Shown here: positions 1-14,944 of the stretch, one piece after another
Numbering within the stretch: the first letter of the stretch is position 1
Layout: the number at the start of each line of letters is the position of its first letter
Assembly: GCF_047663525.1 (NCBI RefSeq)
Contig: NC_092612.1
Span: 839,501 to 903,500 of the forward strand
DNA length: 64,000 nt
DNA from: Anas platyrhynchos
Taxonomy: Eukaryota; Chordata; Aves; Anseriformes; Anatidae
Reading direction: 5' to 3'
The notes under the pieces: generated by a model
Databases searched by the model: none
What the model saw: the letters and a program-made list of their open reading frames with translations, nothing else
Told to the model about the DNA's origin: nothing
Program-made: the position numbers and the translations under genes

Positions 1-3000
1 TCAGAATCCAGGGAGCTCTGCAGAGACGTTCGGTTTGCGGGTGAGGAAACCTATAATCACCCGCCCAGCTGAGGATGTCGCCGTGTGCGCCGGGTGTCTG
101 AACACCCTCACACAGTCAATGGAGACGTCGATGCAGCTGCTGGGAAGTGATTCAGCCCAGCAAGCGCCTGCTTTAGCCTGGCCTGGTTTCCATCCACTGG
201 TCAAGATTCGGGGATGAGAGTTTCATTACTCGAGGCATTTGGAGCCATTTGAAATAATCCAGGTGCCCAAGACGTCCTTCTGGACAAGCCGCCTTCTCGT
301 GCACCCTTGGCCCTGCCTCAGCCATGCAGATCCCTAAGTGGAAGGCTTTGATCTGCAGCAGATCCCCACCCCTTGTTGGTATTGCAAAAAGCTCTTAGGA
401 TGGATTTATTCGTGGTGATGGTGATGCCTGGGGCTCAGCTGCTCGTGCTGAGGCTTTTGGTGCTGAGATGCTCTGGCTTCCAGCGATTGCAGCGCAGTAC
501 ATCTCCCACAGTACAGCAGCACTTTGAGCAAAAGCCCAACTGGGCTTTTAATATCCTCAGGGGATATTTATGCCTGGCCCCAGCACTGTGTGTCCTGCCA
601 AAATCTCGACCAGCAGAGCAATAACCACAGCAACTCCTGCCTCGTTAGCTTCCATCTGGTTCTGTGGGGTCCACCAGAAACCGCGTTTGGAGCATGGAGA
701 CGCGTGGTGCTGTAACAGCATCTGCGGCCAGTTTGTCCAAAATGAAAAAAAAATTAAAAAAAAATAAAAAAGGGAGGAAAAACTACTTCAAAATTCATGC
801 TCCAAGCTGGTGGAGCGTGCTGCACCCCGGGACACCCGAGCTTGAAATACTGTGAATGATAAGGGCTGGTTCCTCTTGGTCAATGAGCACTGCCACCACG
901 CTGCTTTCCCATCCAGAAAGTTTCTTTCTTCTTTTCTCTCTTCTCAGCGATTTCACTCGCCACTTGCTAGAGGCAGGATTAGTGCAAGCTGCGTGTTGCC
1001 CTCATCCACAGGGCCGGTAGCTCTCCTCGTAAACCCCAGCGCTAATGAAGCACTAATTCCTCCTCACATGACTCACTTTTTGGATGCTGCTTCTTTTCTT
1101 TTCCGAAGCTGCTTTCTAAAGGACTTGGCCGAGTGCAGAAATTCCCCCGAACCTGCCGTCTGACCCCATTCAGCTCGCAGACAGGGCTGACGTGAGCCCA
1201 CATTGCCCGGGGTGTGCGCTGGTTGCCATGCCCTCGGCACGGTGCCTGGCCCCAGATTTCACCGCGTTAGCAATCGGGGTCAGTTGTAAAGCAAATGCTG
1301 ATTCTGCCGCCCTATAAAACATCTGAGCATCTGCACGGGCATGTGCCTGGGAGTGATCCTGCTGCACAGCACATCCCGTGCTCCGTGCCTTTTTTTTTCT
1401 CTGATGTGTTAAACGTCGTCCCGTGGAGCCTTCGGCTGCAGACACCGCTCGGCTGCTCCCCTCCCTGCTTTCCATCAGGTCCTGCGAGAGCACCGAGAAC
1501 AGACGCCAAGGTGCACGCTGTTAGCAGGGGATCGTGCATGGGCAGCCGAGGTTTTTGACTCTTTCGGACTCTTTCTGAGATCAAGCACTTTGTGACAGGA
1601 GGTTTTGTAGAGTACCGACACGTACATGGGTATGGATGCCCTGCCACGAGCTCCTGCTCTCATGCTGCAGCAGCAGGAGGGGTCGGAGGTGCCTCTGTAG
1701 GCTCTGGCTCTCACTGCAAACCTTCCTGCACAGGCTTCTTCCCAGCCTGACTTGTCACTAATACATCATAAATTATGCCCGGGGCTTCAGAAGACATTTT
1801 CCATGGGGAGCATCTCTGTCCCTGGCTGGCCAAACCGGGCTGTTTGGCCTCAAAAATGTATCAGGGGCTGCCTGGGATCTCTTTGATTTTGTCGCCTCTG
1901 CTGAGGGTGACGAGCTGACACCTGACAGCTCTGTGAAGCGAGCATCTGTCTGGAGGAATTAGGAGAGATTACTTTTTTATTATTATTTATTTCTACCAGA
2001 AATAACAGGAACACGAGCGCTGGCACAGCCTCGCTCACACATGGAAACGGTTAACCCGGCAATCCCGGCGGAGGCAAGCCAGGCATTGTACCAGGTATTC
2101 CTGTTCTGCATTTAAAAAGCAGCAGGAAGATGTTTCTCGATAACGGAGATAATGGAATACTTTCTCCTCCTCGATACGGAAGGAAGATGTGAAGTGGCGA
2201 TTGCTGAAGATGAACTCCTCCAAGGCCCCAGCTTAAACCCAGCGCCAGGCAGAGCCTCGGCTGGGGACTTCTCCCAACAATTAACGCTGAATGGCTTTAA
2301 AGACGTGTCCCAGGCCATCTGCATTCCCGCACACCTCCAGTCCTCGCCTGCCTCGCGCTCGTCAGCCGTTAGCAGTCTCTCTGGTGTATAGATGTGATTA
2401 CATTTCTGTAACTAATTTGGCAGAATGTGTTCAAACTCTCAGCCGGCTGCAGCGCCGGGAGCGCGCGGTCCCGCGGTCACGTAGCAGCAGATGGCACCGA
2501 TTCTGGCGGTGACACGGGGACCCCCCCGCTCTGGTTTCAGCCCCGGGCAGCCTGAGCAGTTTTCCTTCTGGATGGTGGCACGGGGCCAGGCGTCCAGACG
2601 AGCAGAGGGTGCGAGGTTCACATCCCTGCTGACACCAGCCCTCGCCCCGTTCCACACTGCTGACCCTGGAAACCTGCTCCGGGTCTGCTCTGATCTGCAA
2701 TCCTCGCCCATGAGGACAAGTCTGGCTGTCCCCCCCATGTGTGGGCGCAGCCTCTGCAGGCAGAATCTGGGGGCAAATCCTTTGTGGGTGGGTGCGAGAT
2801 GGGTGGGTGGGCGTGCAAGCAGTGCGTGGGGGGAGACGGGGGCGCGGAGCCCGCGCGCTTCCCTCCTGCAGCAGGTTTTCCTGGCCGAGCTCTGCACGAA
2901 TGTCCCTTAGCAACCGAAACGGTGCCTGAAGCGTGCTCGTGTTCCCGTTTCTCCTCCAGGAGAGGTTTATTTTGGGGAGAGCAGCTCCAGGAACCAGGTG

Positions 3001-4140
3001 ACCACGAAAATCCCCGGTGCGCGTGGGTGAGGTGCGCAGGGCTGGGCACAACCCGGGGGACCTAAAGCATGCGGGGGGCTTGGTGGCACAGCAGCTGTGA
3101 TGGGGACAAGGAACATTTGTGCTCAAAAGACCTTGCTCCAGCAGCGTGTCCCATGCCAGCAGCCTCCCAGCAAGTTGTCTGTTAGGATTGTTCCTCTACA
3201 GGCAGCACTCGGTCGTCCATCAGCCACAGCTTTTTTCAAGCCCCTGTGGTTTTAGTGCCTGGGGCAGGAGCCTGTTTGCCTAAACGATGTGAATCCTCTG
3301 TGTTATGGATGATCCTTGAACTTTCTATGCCTGGGTGCTTAGTAAAATAACATAAAACCCAAAAAAAAAAAGAGTCTGCCTAGCTATTTGAGACGAGTGA
3401 AACCCCGTGATTTGAAAAACGGAATCCCCCAGCCCCAAAGTATTTTAGAAAATATAAACGGCTTTAGCATTATCATCTCAACCTCTGAGAATACAGGCAG
3501 CGCAGCGCAGAAATGAACAATTGCCACGATTCCTTGTGAAGAAATCCCAGGGCTGCTGTTCCGTTGTCACCTCTGTGATGCCGCGCGCCGTTAACATCCC
3601 CCCGGCAGCGCGAGCGGCGCCGACGCCGCGGCTTCTGCTGTAGCCGGGGGGGAAACAACCTGCAGAAGCCCCCCGGGTTGGCTCCCGGCCCCTCACACTT
3701 TCAAAGCAGTGCTGAGGTCGGCTTGGGGTCCTCTGAAATTCCCGGGAGAGATTTTCGGCTGCTCCAAGGGAGGAAAAGGCTTCGGATCAGGCTCGTCTGG
3801 GGCACCCGCAGGGATTTTAATTCTAAAATTATCCATTTCGCTAATCGATGGATGTCCCACTCTTTGTTGAGTGTACAGCAGAGAGCACGAGGGGGCTCGA
3901 GAGCCCCCTTTGGCCACTTCCTCACCATTTATTTATCCCAGGGGACTCCCCGGCCACTGAAACCCATGGGGGTTCCTTGGTGCTTGGCTGGAGCTGCCCT
4001 GGGGTGCTCAGCCCCTCCGAGGTTGTTTGTGTTTTCCACCAAGGTGCCGTTTGGTGTCTCTGGACGGGGTTTTCTTCCCCTGGTTTTAATTCTAGGGGTT
4101 GAGGAAATACAGCAAAGAGCTCCCAGGCTCCTCCCCAGGC
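1..4140. other. non-coding stretch, no gene recognised
   Basis: Mixed-composition DNA in which every open frame is short and lacks recognisable domains or paired splice sites. A small GC-rich patch lies near 3.58-3.68 kb. I see no tRNA, repeat family or coding exon that I can support. Confidence 0.5.
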
Positions 4141-4199
4141 CATGGGACTGTTGCGTTTTATATACAGTGTTTTTCTGAATCAAATTGTACACTCATCAT

Positions 4200-4290
4200 A
4201 AAATGGACCTTGCTGTTTGATGTATGTTGAAAAGTGCCACGTACGTTTATTGTGCCGTATAAATAAAATATAATAATGCTGAGACTCAAG
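4200..4290 (+). terminator. candidate poly(A) site of an unassigned plus-strand transcript
   Basis: AATAAA lies at 4262-4267 at the end of an AT-rich, UTR-like stretch that contains a TGTATG (UGUA-type) element upstream. No coding exon can be linked to it, so it may be chance. Inference only. Confidence 0.22.
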
Positions 4291-7200
4291 GACTCCCGTG
4301 GAGTCATTCAGAAGGGAGGCAGAGGGCCAGTGAATGAATTTGGACAAGATTCAGAAAAGGGAACGAGATTTTATTATTATTTTTTTAAACAGAAAAATGC
4401 AAGGAAGAGAGGATTACCTGCCACAGAAACAGGTCCTGAGCTGCCAAAAGACCGGGCTAAGCACTACCACCAGATCTTGTGGCTGATGAATGGGAAGACG
4501 TGTGCTGTGGATGGGATTTTTCTGCTTAAAAATCTTCCTGCCTGGCTGGCCCAGGGCTGCTCTTGGAGCTGAAGGTGTGGGTTTTGTTCCGGGGGCCAAG
4601 GCTCCTGCAGTCCTCCCGCTGGGACCTGCTCTTCGCTGTGGTTTTTAAGGTTCTGGGAGCCCAACTCAGCTTTGCGAGCTGGCTTCTGTGTTCCTTATTA
4701 ACATCTTCATTATCAGCCTGGTGATGGGCTGGGGAGCAACCCCCAGCACTGCTACGTGCAGGCTCAGCAGGACTTTCCCTGTGTTTAAATACCTGATGGG
4801 AAGGAAAACGAGACAGGCTCTTCTCCATGGTACCCAGCGAGAGGCAACGGGCAAAGCCCCAAATCCAGGCAACTCACATTTAAACATAAGAACAAAAGAA
4901 ATAAGATGCAGCTGACTGAGCACCGGGAAGGTTTCGGTGCTACTGTAGGGACTGGAGCAGAAATATCCCGGGTCGGAGACACCAAGAGGGAGGACGGGAG
5001 GCAATGAGCAGATGGCAGCTCTGAAGGAAGGAGGTGGCCGGCAGCAACACATTTTTGGAATAAAGCTCCCAGCGACCCTGCTACGGCAGGGCAAACTGTC
5101 GAAGTCGAGCTATCAAGAGCCTGGATTTCAATGGTACACGGCACTTTTTTTGGGTGCTTGGTGGCCAACACTGCTGGGGATTTGCATTTTGGGCACCAGG
5201 CTTTTGTGTGTGGCTGCCCTCTCACTTCACACGAGCCCGTTTCTCCTCCTCGGGTGCAGTAACGGTGAGATCTATGCCGGCGGGGCATGTTAATGCAAAA
5301 CTTCCCTGCCTGTTTGCACCTTTTCCTGGAGAGAATCCAAGGCTGCTGCAAACACAAAGGGATTCATCACTCTCCAGCTGTCTGCAGACAGCAAACCAAG
5401 AGCAATGTTTGACAGTGAGGAATAATTACCTTGCCAGCTTTGCTTTATCCACATTTCAAATTCAGAAGGGAGATAAAGCCACGGTACCAGTGGCTCAGGC
5501 AAGGAGCCCATCAAGAAGAGCATCCAGCACAGCTGGGAGCTCCCTGATCCCCGCAGAGACACGCGGTGGAGCCCGGCTGGGGGGATGAGAGGTGCTGCGG
5601 GTGCCATCTCCCAACGTGTCCCCCACCTGAGTTCTTTCTTCCCCAATCCATTCCTCTCCGCTGGCTGGTTTTGCTTACAAACGCCCCCGTGATGCTCGGG
5701 ATGCCCGACCAAAGCCTGGCATCTGGAATCCTGCCCAGCCTGAGCAATGGCATCCCAACGTGAAGTCGGTGCCAATTTGTTTCTCTTATCCTCCCCCCCC
5801 CCTCTTTAATTAAGCTAGCTGGAACAAGAAGGGCTCCCTGACCCTTATGGGGTTAAACGAGCCAGTCTCCACGGCAACCCGCTTCTGAGCAGGGCTAACA
5901 TCTCTCCTCCAAACCCTCCAAAATCCCTCTCCTCCGATCCCCCTTTCCAGGCACACACTGGGTCCCCCGGTGTTTTCCTGGGGGTGGGGGAGGTATCCCA
6001 TTTAAAACTTTGAGCAGAACCAGTCCAGTTGTTTCCAGGTGCCACGGCAGACCAGTAGGATTCCTCTCTGAACGATGCGCCTTGGAGTTTAGATCTGAAA
6101 GAGCTCACCCAGAGGACACATGGGCAGATGCTATGAAATGGGAAAGTGTCACCAAAATCACAGCCACGCAAAGTGCCTGGAGATGCCGAGGCAGGAGGGG
6201 ACAGAGGACGATATACCTGATTAAAATATAATTAGATTAGAGCCTCATGCTTGTGCAAGAAGTCCCTTTATGCCTCCCTGGGTTGGTATCCACCAGCGAA
6301 GCCTTTTCTTGCACAAAGAAGTCCTTGGGCTTTCTCCCTCCGCGATGGAAAGTCCAGGGCAGATTTTTTTCCTGGTGACCGCTCAGTTCAAATGCTGGTG
6401 GCTTGTGAGGTTCCCAGGTACTGAGACGGGAGCTCCTTCCTTTATGTTTCCAAAATAAAACAAACAAAAAGCTAAAAAATGTCATATTAGAGGAACAGCT
6501 TCCAGGCACCATTGCCTCCCTAGGATTTAGCATAAATATGAAAGAAGGTAATGAAAGGGAAAGGTTGGGAAGTTACTTGACTGTGTGCTCTATTTATGTA
6601 CCTAGCAAAGAATATGAATGGAGGAATATTTAATATAACAGGCAGAGATGTACGAAGACTCAAGGATGAAAGATTTAAAGCAATTTCAGGCTCAAAATAT
6701 GATTCAAACATTTAACAAGGAGGGGAATCTATCAGGAGAACATATCCTAAAGGAAGCAATAGATTTGCTATCTTTTTACATCTTTAAATTACATTTGGGA
6801 GCAGAGCTCATTTAAGATTCATTTAAGCTATTTTAGATGCCTCCTTTCGGATGACATGACCTGCACCCGTTACCTCCACTGGCTGTAAAGGGAGCTTTGG
6901 GTGCCTGGGTGAAATGCAGGTGGCTGTATTTTAAGCATCTATAAACAGTCAATTGGCTCCCTCCCTGGGGTCTCTCCCTAAAATAGCTGCTTCAGATGAA
7001 CCATGATAAACGCCTGATTTAGGAGTGACTTGGGAAGATTTTCGAAGCCTGGATTATGCAGGCAACCCCAGAACAGGGATGAAAACTGTTTGGCTCTAAA
7101 ATTACAAATTTAGGGGCAAAATGAAGTGTGCACGCCCAGCCGCAGCTTCAGCACAGGCGCAGACATCCGAATGCTTTCTCCGGGTTGCATTCTGCTTCCC

Positions 7201-10200
7201 AGGTGAGCCAATCTGCCATGAAATGTGTCAATAGGCTTGAGCAGGTACATCTTGCTTCTCCTATTAAAGAGAACGCCAGAGAGGGCTTTTGCAAGCTGGC
7301 TACATGTGAATTGTTTGATGAGCTCTGCTTTCACGATATATGGTGGGAAAATACATGGCAGTGCAGAAAACCATCAGCCACAGGCAGAAGGGAGGTGCGT
7401 GTTTGCTCTCACCTTGCTCTGAGCAGAGATTTGGTGTCACTGTCCTCCTTTCTGAGCAGAAGGAGCTGTGCCAGGGCCCCAAGGGCACCGAGCAGCCTTA
7501 CTGGCCACGACTGACCTCACATAGGGGTTCCCCAAACCTTCCCCAGTGCCCATTTCGGGGCTTGGCCTGGGACAGGTCCATCACATCCAACCTGCCTGGC
7601 AGTCTTGGCTCTGCATCTGCACCCTGGCATCCCCTACGTGGCAGAAGCTTTTAAAAAAACCTCTCGTCTGGCAATGGAATATGTCCAGCAAGTATCGAAA
7701 TTGCTAAAGGCTTCATTCGAAAGAGTGCAAGTCCTGGAAGAGCAGAACAACACTGCAAGGTGATAAAGGGATAAATGGGCTTTTATGCTGGGGTGTTGCT
7801 GAAAAGTTGTGTGTGATGGGGTACATAAAAAGCACGATAGCAGGCTGTGAGGACGTGTGAGGACATTTCAAGTCATTGTTGTGGGGTCAGCAAGGTCAGG
7901 AAGGCAATCTCTACATTAGCTCATACCATATTTTGTGCATAAATTGTGGCGCGGTGTCTCTGTTCCAGGACACGGTGGCCTTATGTCGTTATTTTCCCAG
8001 AATAAAGAAGGGGGACTCGCTTCCCCATCTAAGCCAGCAGCCAGAAGGCTGCTCCTGTTTCATTTAGCCAGGATGGATGAAGCCATCGTGCAAGGTTTAG
8101 GGCAGGAAAGGTCCACAATAAATCCGGTCTCATCTGCACCACGTGGGAGAACTCCACAAAGGGTGCACGCTCCGGGGCTCATCTCCGATGGCAGCACTTG
8201 CTGTAGCATGGCAGTCCTTCGACATCCTCCCCGTGTTCTCTTTTTCTTGCTGAAATTGCAAGAAAAAAAAATTAAAAAAAATAAAAAGAGCCTTGTGCCT
8301 TTTCCCCACGTCCCACCTTTGTGCCTAGGCTCCTGCTCCAACACTCGCATCTTCCACTTGTTGGGGGTCTGTGGTGGTGACCATCCCCTTAACGCTGGAG
8401 GAGGAGAGCTAGGGAAAGGTAAGGGACCCCCTTTGCTCAGTTTTCCTTTTCTTCTGTGCAGGAAAAGGTTGGGACATGTCCAATGGGGTGAGAATCTGGG
8501 GGCAGATCTTGGGGGCAGGAGGGTGTCAGGATGTGGGGTGGCAGCTCCTCGTTTGCAGAAGGGGAGCACGGTCAGAAGTGGGGGCTGGGGAGGTGGCAAA
8601 AGGAGAGGGGAAGAAGCACGAGGAGCAGGGAGACTGCAGGAGAGACCAGTACAAAATGGGTCAGTGCATCCTCCCGGGAAATAACTGCTTTTATGGGAGG
8701 TTTCAGACCTGGAAAAATCTTTTCCTTGTGTTCTTGCTGTTGAAGTTACACGGATGAGAATGGGGCCGTTTGCTGGGAATGCATCACCACTAAAACATGC
8801 CCCAGCCTCCTGGCATCGCCCTTCCCCAGCCCACCTGGGGGGTTCCCATCCTCTGCTGCTGCCCAGACCCGGCTGTAGTGCTTGGGCAGGCTCACGATCC
8901 AGGTGGGAGTTTGAAGGAGCACAGGGGCGTGAAAAGAGGTGAAAACGAGCAGAAAAGAGTTGAAGAAATACCAGGAGAAGAAAGCGCTGATGATGGAATG
9001 AAGCAAGAAATTGAGATTTGGACACTGCAGCTGCAGAGCGGATGCTGTCGATACAGCCCTGACCCAACCGCTGCAGTCAGAAATCAGCTTGAGAAAAGGA
9101 GATGGGAGAAGAGCATCGGGGCCAGCAAAGGTCAGCATTTCTCAGCTTGGTATTTGCATGCGTTACTTCTGGCTGGGAGTACCGGCTGTGCAAACACGAG
9201 ATTCCCCTTGTGCAAACTGTCGAGACAGATTGAGCAAAGGCTTCATCTTCCTCTCCTCCTCCCCACGCCCCACAGGAGATGGGTGGCACAGAAAGGGGCC
9301 CCGCCTGGCCGTCTCCTCCACCTCCCAGCCCCTGTGGTTTCACACCAGTTCATTATTCTCGTGCGCTGGAGCTTTGTGCTGGCCTCCCATGGGGGCACGG
9401 CGATGGCAGCACCCTCCTGGTGTCCTGTGTGCCCAGGTGGCCGTGCGATGTCAGCGCAGAGCTGGTGGCCTTCCAAAGGCACCTGCGAGGTCTCCGCCTG
9501 CTGCAGGGTTTGAAAACAGGGAAATTGCCACCCTGCCCCTCTCCACACCACAGGCTGGGCTCCTTCCCTCTCCTTTTCCAGGCACAGCCCGTTATGGGAA
9601 ACATTTCCCCTGTTGTCCACAGCTGGGGAAGCTGCCCCAGTAAATCCCCCCTCGAGACATCATATTGCTCAGGCGCTCCCTCATGTTATTTCAATTTATT
9701 ATTGCAGAGTAGGATAATGAGAAGCCCCTGGTCACCGTCTCTGAATATCTTGCTGGTGTCTTGCAGCTGAGCTTTTTCTCCCTTTCCTGGGGGAGACCCC
9801 ATTTTTCTTATATTTCCCTTAATCTTCGTGGAGCAGCTGCAGGTTGTGTCACGGCTCTTTACAGAGGAGCGGAGCCGATGCCACTGCACTTACCCCTGGC
9901 AGGTTAACCTTGTTACAGACCTCGTAAAAACGGTGTTGCCTTTGGCTGGATCTTGTTCCTTTAGTTTGCTTACGAGGCCGCCATGTGGGGCAGTGGCAGA
10001 GCCCTCGCTAAGGCGGTGATTTATCACGGCGGTGTCTCCCTCTCTATCTATTTCTTGTCAGAGGAGAAATTAGAGCGGGAGTTTTGGCCCAGGTGTCCGG
10101 AGGGCACACGGTGCTGTTGGAGGGAGTTACACACAAGTCAGAAACTGCTCTAAAAGACATTTCTCTCCAAGCACGGGGCCCGTTCCCTGGTGCTTATCAG

Positions 10201-13200
10201 CCTGCCTGCTCTCCACTAAGCACAGAGCTCCCCGCACGCTGAGCTTCTGTCCCATCCCAGCGTGACCGGGTGCTTTTCCTGGGGTCACTGGGATTTTCTC
10301 CTTGCCTTGGGCCTCTTCTAAGGCACGCTACGTTGCAGCTGGTGGTACTGGACCAGGACACTTGCCCAGTCCCACAGGTGCTTGGTGTCAAGAGCTGCTG
10401 TAGGCAGGCACCCGAAATGAGGTCCTTTGAATATGCGAAGTACAATGCATCGTTAGTCGTGTTGTTACCTATTGTTAGTTCTCTCAAAAGCCATTGCCAA
10501 GGCTTCAACCTGAGGCTTAAACAGCTCCTAATTACGCTAAAGCTCTGGCTGATGATTGAGTTAGGCTTATCTTTGCAGAGACAACTTGCAGGTGTTGTGT
10601 ACACAGCTCAGGGTGCTGGAGCGTGCAGGAGGAGCGGCTTTCTCTCTCCACTTCCAGTCATCCAGGGAAGAGGCATCTCCATCTGTGCAAGTGCCCTGCA
10701 CATCTGTGACGGATGAGAGATGTGGGGGGCAATGCGCCCCACTGTTCTGAGGTGAGGTGAGATGTAGGGAAGGGGTCCCGTGTGTGCCAGATGTGCACAT
10801 CTGTGCACGGAGCCTGGGTGGGATGGCGTTCACTTCTCCTACAGTGCTGTGCTCTGCACGTGTAGCTTGAACAGCATTGGTACTACCCTGAAATCCAAGG
10901 TGAAGCCCTGGATAAAGGTCTCTGGCACGCCTCTCTTGGCAGAAACCATGTGCATGGGGCAGGGATTGTTTGGAGAAGGGGCTCACTGGGTCCTGGGGAG
11001 GGTGGGTGAGGCACCCGCACCCCTGCGGCTGCAACCTGGGTCTGCACACATCTCACCACCCCTCTGCACCTCTCCCAGTCACCTCCATCCTGAAGCAGGC
11101 ACTGCCTCAGTGGTGATTTCTGCTCCTGAATGCTCACCTGTCTCCCTGATATCAGTATTAGTATTATTGTAGTTGCATGAGGAGCCCTGAAGTGCCTAAC
11201 GCTCTCCATAGGGTGCACAAAGCCCACCTCACCTTCACGGCTGTGTTCCCATGCACGCTGCTGGCTCACATCGAGCCTTCCATCCACCAGAACCCCCAAG
11301 CTGAATCCCCCTACCCTGTCCTCACCTGCTCCTCGTCACCCCAAACCCTACCCCTCTCCTATCCCCTCTCCAAGTGCTATACGCACCGTAGCACGTGGCG
11401 CATCCTGACCAAACCTGTCCCACCATGAGCTTTGTGTGCTGCCAGGGGAGGACCCAAGCTTTCCACGTGTGAATTCTTTTTGCTCCAGGTAGAGAGGCAG
11501 ACCCTTGCTTGCTCAGCATGGTCCCACCCCTGGGCAGATGGACGGCTCCCCTAAGCTGCCAGGCTGGTGCTGGAAGCTCGGTGCCCGGAGCTCGAGCGCC
11601 TGCCAGAGCCGCCCGCGGTGCAGCAGCACAGCAGAGGGCTGCAAGGGACAAGTGCAACGGCGAGATCTGGTGAGGACCCAAGAACCAGAGAAAGACAAAG
11701 GACTTGGACCCGTCTGCTAACATGAAGTCATCTTATCACCTGATTGCAAAGCCAGAGAGCTGGGAGAGCATTTGAATGGCTGCTGCTGCTGCCGCAGTGA
11801 TAAATTAGATCACTTTGAGAGCACTTTAGAGCTGGACGGAAAATTCAGTGGCTCTTCTGCCAATTTTATCCTGTAAGTGGAATTAGTGCTTGCTTTAGCT
11901 GCACTCTCCAGCCACGAGCAAGTGTCCCCCAAGCACCGCCTACGGAGGATTTTACTCCTGGGACCTGAGTTCATCTGAACCAGCAGAAAGTGGGCAGAGG
12001 AGACCTCCAAGGAGAGCAGGATGGGAGCAGGAACCTGCCTGGGTCTCCATGCCTCAGACAGCTTGTAGGTGGGTCTTCAAAGCAAGGTTTGAGCCCACCT
12101 GTGAGGATGTGGCTTGCGTGGCAAGACTGGGAAAAGGAAGGGTGACTCCTGCTTGCCCCCGGGATTGCAAGCTCCGTGAGCAGGATGGTAAGGGACAAGG
12201 ACACGGTGGTAGGACAGCTTTGGGCAGCTGCAGCCCATGGAAAATTAAGTGTGTTTGACTGATCCTGGTGTCTCGAGGTCGGTGGCATTTAGCCAGGACA
12301 TTTCCCAGACACAGTAGGGGCAGGATCTGGTCCCCTCTGTCAGAGGACCGGCTGTGCAGTCCCCTGTGTTAGCCCACGAAGCCACCCCCCTGTGGATGCT
12401 AACACAACGTGGAGGCTGATCCAGGACTTTGCTAAAATCCTCTGCTTAATTTATAGCCTAAATATATTCATCAGCTCATCTGGTTCTGCTCTGAAACATT
12501 TTTCACATTTGATATTTGAAGAATCCTGTGTATGAGGCACCTGCTTAACTTCAGGCAGTGTAAGAAGCACCAATACATTTGATAATTAAATGTTTGCTGC
12601 CACCTAATTGTCCCTTATTACACATATTCTTTGAGCCGAAAGCCTGTCTACTGGCAGTCTCCCCGGAGTGCTGAGCTTCAAAGAGCGCTGCAGAAGAGTT
12701 TCTTTTCTTAAAGCACAGTATATATTTAAAATGGAGCCATCTCCAAATCTGTCAGGAAACAGATAAAGAAATTGAGAGAATAGCAGACCCAGCGGGCTAA
12801 TTATAAGCAGTCAAATATAGAAAAAAAGCAGATTGCAGCAAGCTGATAAAATGACAACAGCAATAACAGCGAAAGAGCCAGCACTTACCTACGAACACCA
12901 GAGCACTCAGCTGAGCGTGGTCTCAGCTCTAATCACAATTTCCATCTGCAGATCTGAAAACCCGGCCTCTTTCTGCTGGCAGGACGACGTGGTTCTGCAT
13001 CCAGAGATCAGCTGCAGGCGTCAGCTTGACTTCAGCCTAACACCAGAGGAGATCTGGCCTCACCAAGGCGTTTCCAACCACCTCCGTGCCTCAGGCTGGC
13101 TTTTCCCTGGATTTGAAAGTCCTGCCCTGGGCTCTGCTCTGCTCCGAGCGCTGTTCCCAGTAGGGCTGGATGCAAGCCGCCCGCCTTTGCTGCCGCTCGG

Positions 13201-14940
13201 CTCTCTGTATCACCCGCTTGCAGAGAGATCCCAGGAGGGCTGCGGAGAGCTGGAGGAACTCTGCGTGCTGGCAGCGCCACAGCCACCGGCTGGGCTCGTG
13301 CTTCTCCATCAGCCGTAGTGAGCAAACTGTTGCATTTACACAGGCTATCAGCAAGGGAAGCACTGTTTTCTCAGCTATAAATACAAATACATTCAAGGCA
13401 GGCAAGATTCTTTTTAAGCAGGAGCAGCTGATGTGTGCAGGCAGCTCTATTTTCAGCTGCACCAACCCAGGGAATTTTTTTTTAGCACTTTGAGTTGAAC
13501 TTTGTTGTTGTCGTGTTTCCTCCTTAGTTTTTATCCTGGCCTGAGAAGATGAAGTTTATGCGCAAAGATGGGGTGTGACTGGGGAAGCTCCTTGCAGGGG
13601 GGTAAAAAACCCTGGTTATGGGATCCGTGGGATAACTGTGGGGCTGTTCCCAAGACCCCACAGGAAGGATAGGAGCAGCCAGCAATCCTGCAACACGTTG
13701 CTCCAGGGAATTGGCCGTGTTTGCTTGAATTTCAGCATCTAAGCCTTGGAGGTCAGTGTCTGAGCAGGGCTGGGGGATGGAGAGCAAGGGGGGGCACCTC
13801 CTGAAGGGGAGCCAGCTCTGGCCACAACTCTGTGGCTCGTTCCTGCTTCTTGCCACTGGCTCCAAAGGGCCCCCAAAGCGATGAGCTCATTGGAGACACC
13901 TCCTTTGCAGCCGGCTAAATTTGGGTGGATGACTCTCACCAGTAGGCTTGACAACCTGGTGATGAGGGCTCCGCAGAGCTTCTTCATTCCTACAGGAGTG
14001 GGGGGGGGGGGGGGGGTGCAAGAGGCTTTGAGGCTCTGAAATTGGCTCTGTGCAGACTGGGAATCACAAAGGACCTGAGGGTGGGCCCAAGGATGCGGTG
14101 GGATCAGCACGTCTGAGTTAGGAAGTTAAATGTGCTTGGGGCCAGTCTAGGGTAGGGAGGCTAAACTGGAACCATGTGGGTTGTGTGCACACCATTAAAC
14201 TCGCTTCAGATTAGGATGCCAACAATTAAAGCCTCTTGGGAACGGTCCCTCAGCCTGCCTGGAAATCACCGGGGAGAGATCGTTTGCATGCGGTGCCATG
14301 TCACGGGCAAAAACCTGCTGGAAAGTGCTGAAATAACATAGTGCTGAGGATGACAGGGTCACCGTGCCCAGGAACATCTGATACGGCTTAATTTCCCAGT
14401 GGAGATGGAAGCACAAGGCTGCACTTAAGGCAGGGGACTGGTATTTGCCTGGCTGGGAGCTGGGAAGATGGTCAGCGGGGGGATGTGGGGGTCCTCAAAA
14501 ACTCACAGGTATGGGACCAGGGGGCAGGGACAGCAAGGGACAAGGTTTTATGGCAATGAAGGTAACAGATCTGTGGTCTCCTGGAGTCAGGAGGCAGAGC
14601 TGTGAGGGCTGGAAAACGTAGAGCAGAATGTGAGATTTGGGAGTCCTGGGCTCTGTCATTGTGAGAAGGGGGACCCGTAAAACCAGGATTACTCTGTAGG
14701 ATTAGTCCAGTTAGGATTAGTCTTTCTGATATGTAATAAGAAATGATGTGATGGCAGCACCTGCCCCCTATCGACAGCCGTGTAGTGTCTGAGCTGAAAT
14801 GACAGATTGAAGGTGGCAGATACCAGGATAGAGGTATCCTTAAAGGAAGGTGCTTACAAGGCAGCCGTGGACTGGGAGCACCTCGGTTTCAGGATTACAG
14901 CTGCCTCTCCCAAAAAACAGGCATTTCCCATGGTTGCCAG
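4290..14940. other. non-coding stretch, no gene recognised
   Basis: No exon, RNA gene or full repeat family could be supported here. A short C-run lies near 5.79 kb. The AT-rich interval 12.42-12.83 kb, with many homeodomain-like TAATTA/ATAAAT words, looks like developmental non-coding DNA, but I cannot test conservation. Open frames such as the minus-strand one at 8060-9067 run through simple sequence and have no domain. Confidence 0.45.
14000..14016. repeat. poly(G) run of 17
   Basis: An uninterrupted run of 17 G on the plus strand in otherwise ordinary sequence. It is a likely place for assembly or read-length error. Confidence 0.95.
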
Positions 14941-14944
14941 CCGT

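Noticed and set aside
8060-9067. 335-codon minus-strand frame
   Set aside because: Includes simple-sequence stretches and has no recognisable domain, start context or splice partner.
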